A DNA stretch of 33,829 bases from an uncultured Acidobacteriota bacterium. Its GTDB lineage: Bacteria; Acidobacteriota; Thermoanaerobaculia; Multivoradales; SZUA-115. The DNA lies in assembly GCA_937867335.1 (NCBI GenBank), contig CALMKX010000208.1, positions 1-33,829 on the forward strand, read 5' to 3'. The position numbers were made by a program, and so were the translations under genes. A model generated the notes under the pieces. The model had not been told where the DNA came from and ran no database searches. It saw nothing but the letters and a program-made list of their open reading frames with translations. Shown in pieces: positions 1 through 10,500 of this stretch. How positions within the stretch are numbered: the first letter of the stretch is position 1; each line of letters starts with the position of its first letter.

Positions 1-54
1 AATCGTCCCCACGTTCACATGGGGCTTCACCCGCTCAAACTTCTGCTTTGCCAT
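1..54 (-). CDS. tuf: Elongation factor Tu, N-terminal 18 codons only (cut by window edge)
   Basis: On the minus strand an ATG at 54-52 opens a frame reading MAKQKFERVKPHVNVGTI, the conserved start of EF-Tu just before its G1 loop. A strong Shine-Dalgarno (GGAGGAG) sits about 6 bases upstream. EF-Tu carries aminoacyl-tRNA to the ribosomal A site as a GTP complex. It is the fourth gene of the str operon, 32 bp downstream of fusA, which is the usual order. The rest of the gene lies outside the window, so nothing can be said about its integrity. Confidence 0.93.
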   Translation of the reverse strand, partial: MAKQKFERVKPHVNVGTI

Positions 55-86
55 GGTGGCTCCTCCAATTCCCTTTCACGCCGCGC

Positions 87-2162
87 CTAACCAGCAGCCT
101 TCGCCACGACTTCTTCACTGACGTTCTTCGGCGCCTGCTCGTAGGATGCGAATTGCATCGTGTAGTTCGCCCGACCCTGGCTCAGCGAGCGCAGATCGGT
201 GGCATAACCGAACATCTCCGACAGCGGCACCCGGCAGCTGATCACATGCGCCGAGCCGCGAGTTTCCATCTGCTGCACGCGGCCGCGCCGCGAGTTGATA
301 TCGCCGATCACATCGCCCATGTAGTCCTCGGGCGTGACCACTTCCACCGCCATGATCGGCTCCATGAGCACGGGCTTGGCGCGCTTGCTGGCATCCTGGA
401 AGGCCATCGACCCGGCGATCTTGAAGGCGATTTCGGAGGAGTCCACGTCGTGGTAACTGCCGTCGTAGAGCTCGATTTCCACGCCGGTGATGGGATAGCC
501 CGCGAGCGGCCCGGTCTCCATGGCTTCCTTGATGCCCATTTCGATCGGCCGGATGAACTCGCGCGGAATCACACCGCCAACGATCTGATTCTTGAAGATG
601 AAGTCGCCCTCGGTGGTCGGGCGGACGCGCACTTTCGCGTGGCCGTACTGGCCGCGGCCACCGGTCTGACGCACGAAGCGGCCCTCGCCCTCGGCCTCCA
701 TGGTGATCGCTTCCTTGTAGGCGACCTGGGGCCTTCCGACATTGGCTCCCACCTTGAATTCGCGCACCAGGCGATCGGTGATGATCTCCAGGTGTAGCTC
801 GCCCATACCCGAGATCAGGGTCTGGCCGGTGTCCGGGTCGGTATGGACGCGGAAGGTGGGATCCTCCTGCATCAACTTGCCCAGGGCGAGCGAGAGCTTC
901 TCCTGGTCGGCTTTGGTCTTGGGCTCGATCGAAACAGCGATCACCGGCTCGGGGAAGCTCATCGCCTCGAGCACGATCGGCGACTTCGGCTCGCAGATGG
1001 TGCAGCCGGTGGTGACGTCGCGCAGGCCCACGGCCGCCGCGATGTCGCCCGCCCACACTTCCTTGATCTCTTCGCGCTTGTTGGCGTGCATCTTGAGCAG
1101 GCGGCCAATACGCTCGGTGCGCCCGGTGGCGCTGTTGAGCACGCTGGTGCCGGACTCGACGCGACCCGAGTAGACCCGGAAGTAGACCAGCTGACCCACG
1201 AAGGGGTCGGTCATGATCTTGAACACCAGGGCCGAGAAAGGCTGGTCGTCGGCCGCGTGGCGGATCAGCTTGTTCTCGGAGTCGGGCTCGTGCCCTTCGA
1301 CGGGCGGAATGTCGAGCGGCGAGGGGAGGTAGGCCACGACGGCATCGAGCAGCGGCTGGACGCCCTTGTTCTTGAAGGCCGAGCCGCAGATCACCGGCTG
1401 GAGTTGGTTCGAGACGGTGGCCCGGCGAAGCGCCTGCTTGAGTTCGTCGTTGGTGACTTCTTCGCCGGAGAGATACTTCTCGAGGAGCACTTCGTCCGTC
1501 TCGGCGATCGCCTCGACCATCCTCTCGCGCTCGGCGAGGGCTCGCTCCCGGTGCTCGGCAGGAATCTCTTCGACCAAGTACTCGGCGCCGAGGGCCTCGT
1601 CTTTGTAGACGATCGCGCGCATCTCGAGCAGGTCGATCACGCCGCGGAAGGTGTCTTCGACGCCGAGCGGCAGCTGGATCACGGCCGGCGAAGCGGCAAG
1701 GCGGCTCTTCATCATCGAGACGGTGCGCTCGAAGTCGGCGCCGATCCGGTCCATCTTGTTGACGAAAGCGATCCGCGGCACCCGGTAGCGGTCGGCCTGA
1801 CGCCACACCGTCTCGGACTGCGGCTCCACTCCGGCCACGGCGTCGAAAACCGCCACGGCGCCGTCGAGGACGCGCAGCGAGCGCTCCACTTCGGCGGTGA
1901 AGTCGACGTGCCCGGGAGTGTCGATGATGTTGATGCGGTGGTCCTTCCAGAAGCAGGTAGTAGCGGCGGCGGTGATCGTGATGCCGCGCTCTTGCTCCTG
2001 GACCATCCAGTCCATCACGGCGGTGCCCTCGTGGACCTCGCCGATCTTGTAGCTCACACCGGTGTAGTAAAGGATGCGCTCGGTCGTGGTCGTCTTACCG
2101 GCATCGATGTGAGCCATGATGCCGATGTTGCGCGTATCCTTGAGAGAAACCGTACGTGCCAT
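87..2162 (-). CDS. fusA: Elongation factor G
   Basis: A 691-residue translational GTPase that drives ribosomal translocation and, with ribosome recycling factor, ribosome splitting. The length is normal for bacterial EF-G. All G motifs are visible: G1 AHIDAGKTT at residues 17-25, G2 RGITI, G3 DTPGH, G4 NKMD and G5 GSA (in CGSAFKNKG). The C-terminal part carries the domain IV/V sequences GGRGQYGHA and [13 protein letters not shown] expected for a bacterial EF-G. The gene lies 42 bp downstream of rpsG and 32 bp upstream of tuf. The Shine-Dalgarno before the ATG is poor (GAAAG), so translation may depend on coupling to rpsG. No truncation or substitution of key residues is seen. Confidence 0.98.
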   Translation of the reverse strand: MARTVSLKDTRNIGIMAHIDAGKTTTTERILYYTGVSYKIGEVHEGTAVMDWMVQEQERGITITAAATTCFWKDHRINIIDTPGHVDFTAEVERSLRVLDGAVAVFDAVAGVEPQSETVWRQADRYRVPRIAFVNKMDRIGADFERTVSMMKSRLAASPAVIQLPLGVEDTFRGVIDLLEMRAIVYKDEALGAEYLVEEIPAEHRERALAERERMVEAIAETDEVLLEKYLSGEEVTNDELKQALRRATVSNQLQPVICGSAFKNKGVQPLLDAVVAYLPSPLDIPPVEGHEPDSENKLIRHAADDQPFSALVFKIMTDPFVGQLVYFRVYSGRVESGTSVLNSATGRTERIGRLLKMHANKREEIKEVWAGDIAAAVGLRDVTTGCTICEPKSPIVLEAMSFPEPVIAVSIEPKTKADQEKLSLALGKLMQEDPTFRVHTDPDTGQTLISGMGELHLEIITDRLVREFKVGANVGRPQVAYKEAITMEAEGEGRFVRQTGGRGQYGHAKVRVRPTTEGDFIFKNQIVGGVIPREFIRPIEMGIKEAMETGPLAGYPITGVEIELYDGSYHDVDSSEIAFKIAGSMAFQDASKRAKPVLMEPIMAVEVVTPEDYMGDVIGDINSRRGRVQQMETRGSAHVISCRVPLSEMFGYATDLRSLSQGRANYTMQFASYEQAPKNVSEEVVAKAAG

Positions 2163-2204
2163 AAACTTTCGAAACTCGCTCTCGATTTCCGCGACGGAAA
2201 ATGC

Positions 2205-2675
2205 CTACCAGCGGTAGTGCGAGAAGGCCTTGTTGGCCTCCGCCATGCGGTGGGTGTCGTCCTTCTTCTTGATCGCCCCGCCACGGTGCTCGGCGGCGTC
2301 CATCAGCTCGTTGGCCAGGCGGGCTCGCATGGTCTTCTCGCCGCGGCCCTGAGCCGTGGAGATCAGCCAGCGCAGCGAAAGAGCCAGACGGCGACTGGGG
2401 CGAACTTCGACCGGAACCTGATAGGTGGAACCGCCCACGCGGCGAGACTTCACCTCAACAGCCGGCTTGACGTTCTCGATGGCCCGTTTGAAAACCTTCA
2501 TCGGATCATCGCTGGTGCGCTCTCGGATGGTATCGAGGGCAGAGTAGAGGATGCGCTGGGCCACGGCCTTCTTGCCGTCGTCCATCATCACGTTGACGAA
2601 CTTGGTGACCAGCTGGGAGCTGTAGATCGGGTCCGGCAGGACCTCGCGCTTGGGAACTTCACGGCGCCTGGGCAT
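2205..2675 (-). CDS. rpsG: 30S ribosomal protein S7
   Basis: A 156-residue protein, the family's usual length, that begins [16 protein letters not shown] and contains the diagnostic [11 protein letters not shown] and [21 protein letters not shown]-type C-terminal sequences. S7 nucleates assembly of the 30S head by binding the 3' domain of 16S rRNA and contacts the E-site tRNA. The Shine-Dalgarno (GGAGGGGGG) overlaps the rpsL stop codon region, so the gene is probably coupled to rpsL. In Escherichia coli S7 represses its own operon by binding between rpsL and rpsG. The spacer here is only 15 bp, so that site is either absent or lies within the coding sequence. Confidence 0.98.
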   Translation of the reverse strand: MPRRREVPKREVLPDPIYSSQLVTKFVNVMMDDGKKAVAQRILYSALDTIRERTSDDPMKVFKRAIENVKPAVEVKSRRVGGSTYQVPVEVRPSRRLALSLRWLISTAQGRGEKTMRARLANELMDAAEHRGGAIKKKDDTHRMAEANKAFSHYRW

Positions 2676-2690
2676 CGACTCTCCCCCCTC

Positions 2691-3065
2691 CTACGACTTG
2701 GGCCGCTTGGTCCCGTACTTGGACCGGCCCTGCTTGCGACCGTTGACGCCCACAGCGTCGAGAGTGCCGCGGATCACGTGGTAGCGCACGCCCGGGAGGT
2801 CCTTCACACGACCTCCGCGAATCAGCACGATGGAGTGTTCCTGCAGGTTGTGGCCCACGCCGGGGATGTAGGTGGTCACCTCGATCCCGTTGGTCAACCG
2901 GACACGGGCCACCTTGCGCAGAGCCGAGTTCGGCTTCTTGGGCGTCTGGGTGTAGACGCGGACGCAGACGCCACGCCGCTGCGGTGAGGACTGCAGGGCC
3001 GGGCTCTTGGTCTTGTCTACGACTCGCTCCCGGCCCTTCCGCACGAGCTGATGAATCGTCGGCAT
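2691..3065 (-). CDS. rpsL: 30S ribosomal protein S12
   Basis: A 124-residue S12, the decoding-centre protein that monitors codon-anticodon pairing. I placed the start at the ATG at 3065-3063 ([15 protein letters not shown]), with GGAGAGGAG upstream. The frame stays open further upstream, but that extension has no S12 similarity. The decoding loops [11 protein letters not shown] (Lys43) and [13 protein letters not shown] (Lys88, Asp89) are intact, so the sequence carries none of the classical streptomycin-resistance replacements at these two lysines. Asp89 is the residue methylthiolated by RimO in other bacteria. It is the first gene of the str operon. Confidence 0.98.
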   Translation of the reverse strand: MPTIHQLVRKGRERVVDKTKSPALQSSPQRRGVCVRVYTQTPKKPNSALRKVARVRLTNGIEVTTYIPGVGHNLQEHSIVLIRGGRVKDLPGVRYHVIRGTLDAVGVNGRKQGRSKYGTKRPKS

Positions 3066-3296
3066 AGGTTCGAGAATCTCCTCTCCGTTCTCCGGACGCG
3101 ACGGTGGCCACGGGCCTCCACCGCGGAAACTTCCCCCGGGGTCGAGACGACCCCGAGACGAGGGCCGGTTTCGACCCTCAACTAACGGCACAGCCCCGAA
3201 GGCTGACGCGCTGCTGCCGCTCTGCTTTCCGTTTGGGCTTCTGCTGAAGCCTGATCGCCACGGTCTCCGGGAGAGACCCTCGGCGCGAAAGCGCAC
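3066..3296 (-). other. Untranslated leader of the str operon with hairpins
   Basis: This is the roughly 225-base leader between the predicted start site and rpsL. It contains a perfect 7-bp hairpin with a 3-base loop at 3138-3154 (GGGGTCG/CGACCCC), next to a weaker GAGGG/CCCTC pairing at about 3160-3179. No T-tract follows, so it does not look like an intrinsic terminator. No small gene is convincing here. Confidence 0.4.
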
Positions 3297-3325
3297 ATTG
3301 TACCCGGGGCGCCCATGACCGTCAA
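3297..3325 (-). promoter_or_regulatory. Sigma70-type promoter of the str operon
   Basis: On the minus strand a TTGACG -35 element (3325-3320) and a TACAAT -10 element (3302-3297) are separated by exactly 17 bases. This is one of the best promoter matches in the window. Transcription would start near 3290 and give a leader of about 225 bases before rpsL. Confidence 0.7.
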
Positions 3326-3377
3326 CCACAGAGGCGTACCGAGCCTCCACTCCGCAAAAGCGGGGGGAAGGGAGCGG

Positions 3378-3404
3378 AGTATAGCAGACGAGCCTCGAGC
3401 GCAA
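3378..3404 (-). promoter_or_regulatory. Possible second, weaker promoter upstream of rpsL
   Basis: On the minus strand TTGCGC (3404-3399) and TATACT (3383-3378) are separated by 15 bases. The -10 element is good but the spacing is short. It would add a second start site about 80 bases upstream of the main str promoter. Confidence 0.3.
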
Positions 3405-3469
3405 TACCCCCCAAAGCCCACTTCTACCGCTAGGGTTGCGGCCTCGTTCGCCTGCCTGAAGCCACACGG

Positions 3470-3498
3470 CCCCACTCCGCACAATCGGCGGAGTGGGG
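3470..3498 (-). terminator. Strong hairpin 27 bp after the giant gene; probable operon terminator
   Basis: CCCCACTCCGC (3470-3480) and GCGGAGTGGGG (3488-3498) form an 11-bp perfect stem with a 7-base loop, and outer GAAGCC/GGCTTC arms can extend it. It begins 27 bp beyond the stop codon of the 3183-residue protein gene and upstream of the str promoters. There is no clear U-tract on either strand, so termination may need Rho or a non-canonical mechanism. Confidence 0.5.
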
Positions 3499-3524
3499 GC
3501 TTCGGAGCGGCTCGTGGCAGCGGC

Positions 3525-4502
3525 TCAGGGACCGGTGGTGAAGAGAGAATCGAAGAAGTTGAGCTGCTGGCCGGCGAGGTCGAGCACCTCGCTGGTGGCC
3601 CGGGCGCGATAGAGCGTGGAAGCGGCGAGCGGAGTCGAGGGCGTGAAGGTCGCCGAGAGGCCATCTGCCGAGAAGGTGATCGTGCCGGCTGCCGCGACGC
3701 CGGTGTTGTTGACGAAGACCAGGAAGCTCGCCGAGGTCAGCGTGGCCGTGGCGATCCGCTCGTTGAAGGTGAAGACCACCGGGACCGTGCGCGAGACGCC
3801 GGTCGAGTTGCTCGGCGGCACCACGCTCGCGACCGACGGCCGCACCAGGTCGGCGCCGAGCTCCGTGGTGAAGCTCGCCGACACCGAAACCGCGAAGGCG
3901 TTGCCGGCGAGGTCCTCTACTGCCCCGACGGACAGGGTGTAGGTGGCGTTCGGGGCGAGTGGTCGCAGCGGTACTAGCACCAGGAAGCGGTTGGCGTCCG
4001 AGAGCAGGCGCTTCACCGCCACATTGCCCGAGGGCCCGGAAAGCGTCACAGCGTCGATCGACAGCGAGGCGAGTGGCTCGTCGAAGCGCAGGTAGATGCG
4101 CGCGTTGGTGGCCACCGTGCTCCAGCCATCGCGCGGCGTGAAATCGAGCAGCACGGGCGGTGTGGCGTCCGCCGTCGCGGAGGTGGTGAAGCTGAAGTTC
4201 GACCCGGTCAGGCGGTTGCCGGCGAGGTCCTCGATGCCCTGGCTGGAGAAGAACACCGAATGGCTCCGGCTGACCGGCAGGGGCACACTGGGCACGAACT
4301 CCAGGCGCCGGCCACTGCCCACCACCGAATAGGTACCCGTTAGATTGGTGAAGCCGGTGTTCTCGCGCACCTGGAAGCTCGAAGAGCTCACGGTGATGGG
4401 GTCGATCGGCTCGTTGGACTCCAGTCGGATGATCGAGTTGACCGGTACGTTGGTGGCGCTCGAGAACGGGTTGGTGCGCGTCACCTGCGGCGCCACGGTG
4501 TC
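3525..4502 (-). repeat. Ig super-repeat copy 3, partial (domains A'' to C'')
   Basis: Third, incomplete copy holding only the first three domain types (RENTGFTNL, then the RLLSDANR-type B domain, then AGQQLNFFDSLFTT). The gene stops right at the end of domain C''. The AGQQLNFF codons at 3552-3560, 6489-6497 and 9426-9434 are spaced by exactly 2937 bp twice. Confidence 0.85.
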
Positions 4503-7500
4503 CGGCTCGGTCCCCGTGGTGAAGCTCGCGCTGGCCACGCCGACCGGGTTGCCGGCGCGGTCTTCCACGCCTTCGACGCGGATCGTGTAGAGAGTGGACT
4601 CCGCAAGCGGCGCATGGGGCACGATCAGCACGTCGCGATCGCCGTTGCTGAAAGAGATGGTGCACGGCAGCGCTGGGTTGCCGCCGGTCGACAGCAGCAC
4701 ACTCTGGCCGGTGACCGTCAGCGGGTTGACCGCTTCGTCGAAGCGTACCCGCACCCGGGCGTTGATGCCCACCCCCGCCTCGCCTTCCGGCGGACTGATC
4801 GCGAGCACGGTCGGGGCCACGGTGTCGGCGGTGGCCACCGGCCGGAAGAAGATGAAGTTCTGGGTCGAGGCCAGGCCTTGACCGTCGAGATCTTTGAGGC
4901 CCGTCGTCACCTGCACGAAGTACTGCTGACCGGCGGTCAGAGCAGCGGTGGGGACGATGCGCACCACCTTGCCGCCGCGCACCAGCGAGATCGTGGAAGC
5001 CACCACCGGGCCGGAGCCGGAGTTCAGGCGCAGCGTCACCGTAGTGCCGTTCACCGTCGCCGGGTCGAGGGGCTCGCTCCACTCGAGCTCCACCACCGGC
5101 AAGGCCGGAGCGTCGGCCGCGCTGTTGGTGGGGTGGGTGCGCACCACCGACGGCGCGGTGGCCGCCGGATTGGCCTCGATGCGCATCGAGGCCTGGTAGC
5201 TGTTGACAGCGTTGCCGGCGATGTCGCGCGCCGACGGGCTGAGGAAGATCTCCACGAGGGAGCTGTAAGCGAGCGGCGCCGCCGGGGTGAACTCGATCGC
5301 CCGCCCATTGCCGGTTAGCGCAACCGAACCGGCCACCGGCACGCCGTTGACTGAAATCACCAGGGCCGGGGCGATCGAGGCCGCGTCCATGGCTTCGCTG
5401 GTGTAGAGCACCACGCTGGTCGAGCGCGGCACTCCGGTGGCGCCGTTGCCCGGCCGCTGGGAGACCACCGACGGCCGGCCGGAATCGAAGCTCGGAGCGG
5501 TCTGGAACTGGCTCTGGAAGTCGGCCAGACGGTTGCCGGAGAGGTCCTTGACATCGTTGGTGGCGACCACCGTCACCGTCGCCGCCGGCGGCAGTGCGGC
5601 GGTCAGAGTGACTGTCTGGTTGTCGGCCGAGCGGGAGACCGAGGTGCTGAGCGGATCCCCGTCTACCAGCAACGCGAAGGTGCTGCCCGAAACTGTCGAC
5701 GCGTCGAGCGGCTCGGAGAAGGTGAGCACCACCACGGTATTCGGCCCGGCATCCGTGCCGCCGTTGGCCGGAGTGACCAGCAGCACCGTCGGTGGCGTGG
5801 TGTCCGCAACCGCCTGGGTCACGAACGAGCTCGAGAAGCTGTTGGTGCCGTTGCCGGCGAGGTCCTTCACCTGGTCGAAGTTGGCGTTGGGGCGCACCCG
5901 CACGTTGCCCGGCAAGGGCGCGTTGGGCGTGAACGTGACAACCGCCCCGGCCACCGAGAAGCTGCCGGCCACCTGGCCGGAGAAGCCATCCACGGTCACC
6001 GGCAGGGTGGAAACATCCACCGAAGTCGGGTCGATCGGCTCGTTGAAGGTCCAGACGATCGTCGTGCCCACGGCCACGCCCGTCGCGTTGTTGGCCGGCA
6101 CGATGCTGGCCACGCTCGGCCGGGTGGTGTCCGGAGTCGCGGCAGCGCCGGTGGTGAAGCTCGAGCTCGCGCCGGTAACCGGGTTGCCGGCACGGTCGGT
6201 GAAGCCGCCGATGTCGACGTTGAGGAGGGTCGAGGTCGGCAGCGAGCCGGCCGGTGTCCAGAAGAGAGTCTGGCGATCGCTCGAGAGCGTCACCGTCCCG
6301 GCCACAGGCGAGGCACCGTTCCTGACCTGGATCGAGCTCGGCCCCACGCTCGAGAGCCCTGCCGGCTCGGACAGCCGGACCACCACGCGGGTGTTCACCG
6401 GCGTATTGCTGGCACCATCCGGCGGGCTTACCGAGAGGATCAGGGGCACCGAGTTGTCCACCCCGACCCCGGTGGTGAAGGTCGATGCGAAGAAGTTGAG
6501 CTGCTGGCCGGCGAGGTCGAGAACCTCGCTCGAGACCTGCACGCGCAGCAGCGTCGAAGCCGGCAACGGCACCACCGGCGTCCAGCGCACGCTGCGGCCA
6601 TCCCCCGGCACCGTGAGGGTGCCCGAGAGCAGAGCGCCGGTGGCGTTGAGGGTCACCTGGAAGCTCGACGAGGTCACCGAGTTGGCGTGGATCCGCTCGG
6701 AGAACTGAACGAAGATCGAATTGGCCGTCCCCACGCCGGTCGCCCCGTTGACCGGGTCGACCGACACCACCGAGGGACGGACCAGATCGGCTCCGGTCTC
6801 GGTGTTGAAAGTGGTGGACACGGGCGCCGGCAGGCTGTTGCCGGCGAGATCCCGCACCGCTCCCACCAGCACTTCGTAGGCCGTGTTGGCCGCCAGCAGC
6901 GAAGTGGGAACCAGGGTGAGCAGCCGGTTGCCGTCCGAGAGCAGACGGCGAACCGCGACCGGCGTCGCACCGCGGCGCAGCTGAACCGCATCGAAGCTGG
7001 TGGCGGCGATCGGCTCGTTGAAGCGCACCAGGACCCGGCCGTTGGTGGGTACCACCGTCGAGCCGTCGCGCGGGCCGATCTCCACCACCGAAGGCGGCGT
7101 GGTGTCCGGCGTGAAGGAAGCCGTGAAGGAGAAGTTCGAGCCGGTCAAGCGGTTGCCGGCGTAATCCTCGATGCCCTGGCTGGAGAAGAACACCGAGTGG
7201 CTGCGCCCGGCCGGCAGCGGAGCCGCGGGCACGAAGTCCAGCCGGCGGCCATCGGTGGACACCGTGTAGCTGCCGGTGAGGTTGGTGAAGTTGGTGTTCT
7301 CACGCACCTGGAAGGTGCTCGCGGTCACCGAGATGGCGTCGATCGGCTCGCTCAGGTCCAGCGTGACCGTGCTGTTGACCGGCACGTCCACCTGGCTCGA
7401 GACCGGGTTGTTGCGCACCACTTGCGGCGCCACGGTATCCGGGCCGCTGCCGGTCGTGAAGCTCACTTCACGCACGGCGACCGGGTTGCCGGCGAGATCC

Positions 7501-10500
7501 TCCACGCCCTCGACATGGACACGGTAGAGCGTGGAGGCGGCGAGCGGCGCGTGGGGAACGATCAGCACTTCCCGGTCGCCGTTGGCGAAGGTGATGGTGG
7601 AGGGCACCACGGCCGGGCCGCCGCTCGAGATGGCGATGCTGTTGCCCGAGATGGTCAGCGGGTTCACCGCTTCCGAGAAGCGCACCCGCACTCGCCCGTT
7701 CAGACCGACGTTAATCTCGCCGTCCGGCGGGCTCAGGGTGTCCGCCGCCGGCGCCGTCGCGTCCGGCGCCGGGCCGGAGCGGAAGAAGATGAAGTTCTGG
7801 GTAGAGGAGAGGCCCTGGCCATCGAGGTCGAGCAGGCCCGTCGTCACCTGCACGAAGTACTGCTGGCCATCGAGCAAGGCCGCCTGGGGCACGATCCGCA
7901 CCACTCGGCCGCCGCGCACCAGGCTCACCGTGGAGGGCACCACCGGCCCGGCGCCGGCGTTCTGGCGCAGGGTCACCGTGGTGCCGTTGACGGTCGCCGC
8001 GTTGAGTGGCTCGCTCCATTCGAGCTCCACCACTGCGTTGTTGGGCACGCCGGTCACGCTGTTCGCCGGGCTGGTCCGCACCACCGAGGGCCGCACCCCG
8101 GTGGTGGTGCCGGCCACCCGGAAGGAAGCCTCGTAGTTGTTCACCGAGTTGCCCGCGAGGTCGCGGGCGTCGGGAGTGAGGAAGATCTGCACCAGGGCCG
8201 AGGCCGGGAACGGAGCGTCGGGCACGAATTCGATCGCCCGGCCGCTGCCGGTCACTGCCACCGTGCCGGAAACCAGCACGCCGTCCCGGGCCACGAACAA
8301 GGCTCCCGGCAAGGTCGCCTCGTCGAGGGCTTCGTTCACATAGAGCACCAGGCTGGTGTTCGCCGGTACGCCCGAGGCGCCGTTGGCCGGGCGCTGGGAG
8401 ACCACCGACGGCCGCCCGTTGTCGAAGCTCGAGGCGGTGGTGAAGGTGCTCGAGAAATCCGCCAGGGTGTTGCCGGAGAGGTCCTTGACGTCGTTGGTGG
8501 CGACTACCGTGACGGTGCTCGCCGCCGGCAAGGTGGTGGTGAGAATCACCGTGCGGTTGTCGGCCGAGCGCGAAACGCTGGTGTTCAGCCGGTCGCCGTT
8601 GACGAAGAGATCGAACGAGCCACCGCCCACGGTGTTGGGGTCGAGAGGCTCGGAGAAGGTAAGCACCACCTGCGCGTTCGGCCCGACGTCCGTGGCACCG
8701 TCCGAGGGCGTCACGAGCTGGATCTGGGGTGCCGTGGTGTCCGCCCCGGCACCGGTGACGAAGCTGCTCGAGAAGCTGTTGCTACCGTTGCCGGCGAGGT
8801 CCCGCACCTGGTCGAAGTTGACGTTCGGCCGCACGCGCACGTTGGCGGGCAAGGCCGAAAGCGGCGTGAAGCTGACCTGGTTGCCCAGGACGGCGTAGCT
8901 TCCCGGTACCTGGCCGGAGAAGTTGTCGATGGTCACCGGCATGCTCGCAAGGCCCACCGTGCCGGGGTCGATCGGCTCGTTGAAGGTCCAGACGATGGTC
9001 GAGCTGGTGTCGACGTTGGTGGCGTTGTTGGCCGGCGAGATCGCCGACACCGCAGGTCGGGTGGTATCCGCCCCCGCCGAGGCGGAGGTGGTGAACGAGC
9101 TGAAGGCCGGTACCACCAGATTGCCCGAGCGATCCGTGAAGTTGCCCACCGTCACCTGATAGACGGTGGCGGTGGCCAGAGCCGCGGTGGGCGTGAAGGT
9201 CAGGCCCATGCGGTCGCTGGAAAGCGCTACCGCACCGGCGACGGCGTTGCCACCCTGAGTGAGCACGATCGCCCCGGAACCCACCGACAGTGGATCGATC
9301 GGCTCGGAGACCCGCACCGCCACGCGGGCATTTACCGGCACGTTCAGGGCGCCGTTGCCGGGCGCGAGGGTCTCGACCGTGGGCGCCACGGTATCGGTGC
9401 CGGCGGCCGTGGTGAAGGTGGAAGCGAAGAAGTTCAGCTGCTGGCCTGCCACGTCGGTGATCTCGCTCGAGGCCTGCAGGCGGTACACCGTCGAGGCTTC
9501 GAGCTCGCCGGCCGGAACGAAGCGGGCGCTTCTCGCGTCCGGAGCCACGGTCACCGAGCCCGGAATCAGGGCTCCGGTGGCGTTGTGCGAAAGCTGGAAG
9601 GACGAAAGGCTCACGGTGAGCGCTGCGACCGGCTCGCTGAAGGAGATCTGGATCACCGCATCGGTGGCCACGCCGGTCGCCCCGTTGGCCGGCTGCACCA
9701 CGGAAACGCTCGGGCGAGTGAGATCGCCCACGTTGGTGGTGGTGAAGTTCACCGTCCTGGGGTTGTCCACCGGGTTGCCGGCGAGGTCGGTGAGCTCGGT
9801 CGAGATCACCAGGCTGAGCGCAGACGAAGACGGCAGGGCCGCGGCCGAAGTGAAGGTCACCCGCCGGTTGCCGTCCGATAAGGCGTAGGAGCCCACCACC
9901 AGGTTGCCACCGGCGAAGAGACGGATGCCTCGGGCCACCGAGATCGGCTCCACCGGCTCGGAGAGCTGCACGTAAACCAGGGCGTTCACCGCCACGTTGC
10001 TCGCGCCCTCGGTGGGGCTGGTCGCCACCACCAGGGGCCGGGCGTTGTCCGGGAAGAAGGCCGTGGTGAAGGAGAAGCCGCTGGTGCCCGTCAAGGGGTT
10101 GCCGGCCAGGTCCTTGATGCCGGTGGTGGAGAGGAACACCGAATGCGAGCGCCCCACCGGCAGGGGCTGGTTGGGCACGAACGAGGCCCGGCGGCCGTCC
10201 GGATCCACCTGGATCATGCCGGCGAGGTTGGTGAAGTTGACGTTCTCGCGCACCGTCCAGTTGGCCGGAATCAGCGTGGCCGGGTCCATGCGCTCCGAGA
10301 ACTGCACCGTGAACGGCGAGTTGACCGGCACTCCGGTCTGGCCGGAGACCGGGCTGGTGGTGACCACCGTGGGCCGCACGGTGTCCACCAGCACGCCGGT
10401 GGTGAAGCTCGACAGGAACGGCGCCGGCAGCAGGTTGCCGGCGGCGTCGCGCACGTTGGCCACCTGTACGTTGTGCAGGCTGGTGCCCTCGAAGTTGCCA

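Noticed and set aside
843-2987. A 714-codon plus-strand open frame across fusA, rpsG and part of rpsL
   Set aside because: It covers three certain genes on the other strand and has no recognisable protein feature.
6687-9881. A 1064-codon plus-strand open frame antisense to the Ig array
   Set aside because: Same shadow effect. Its apparent internal repeats simply reflect the Ig repeats on the other strand.
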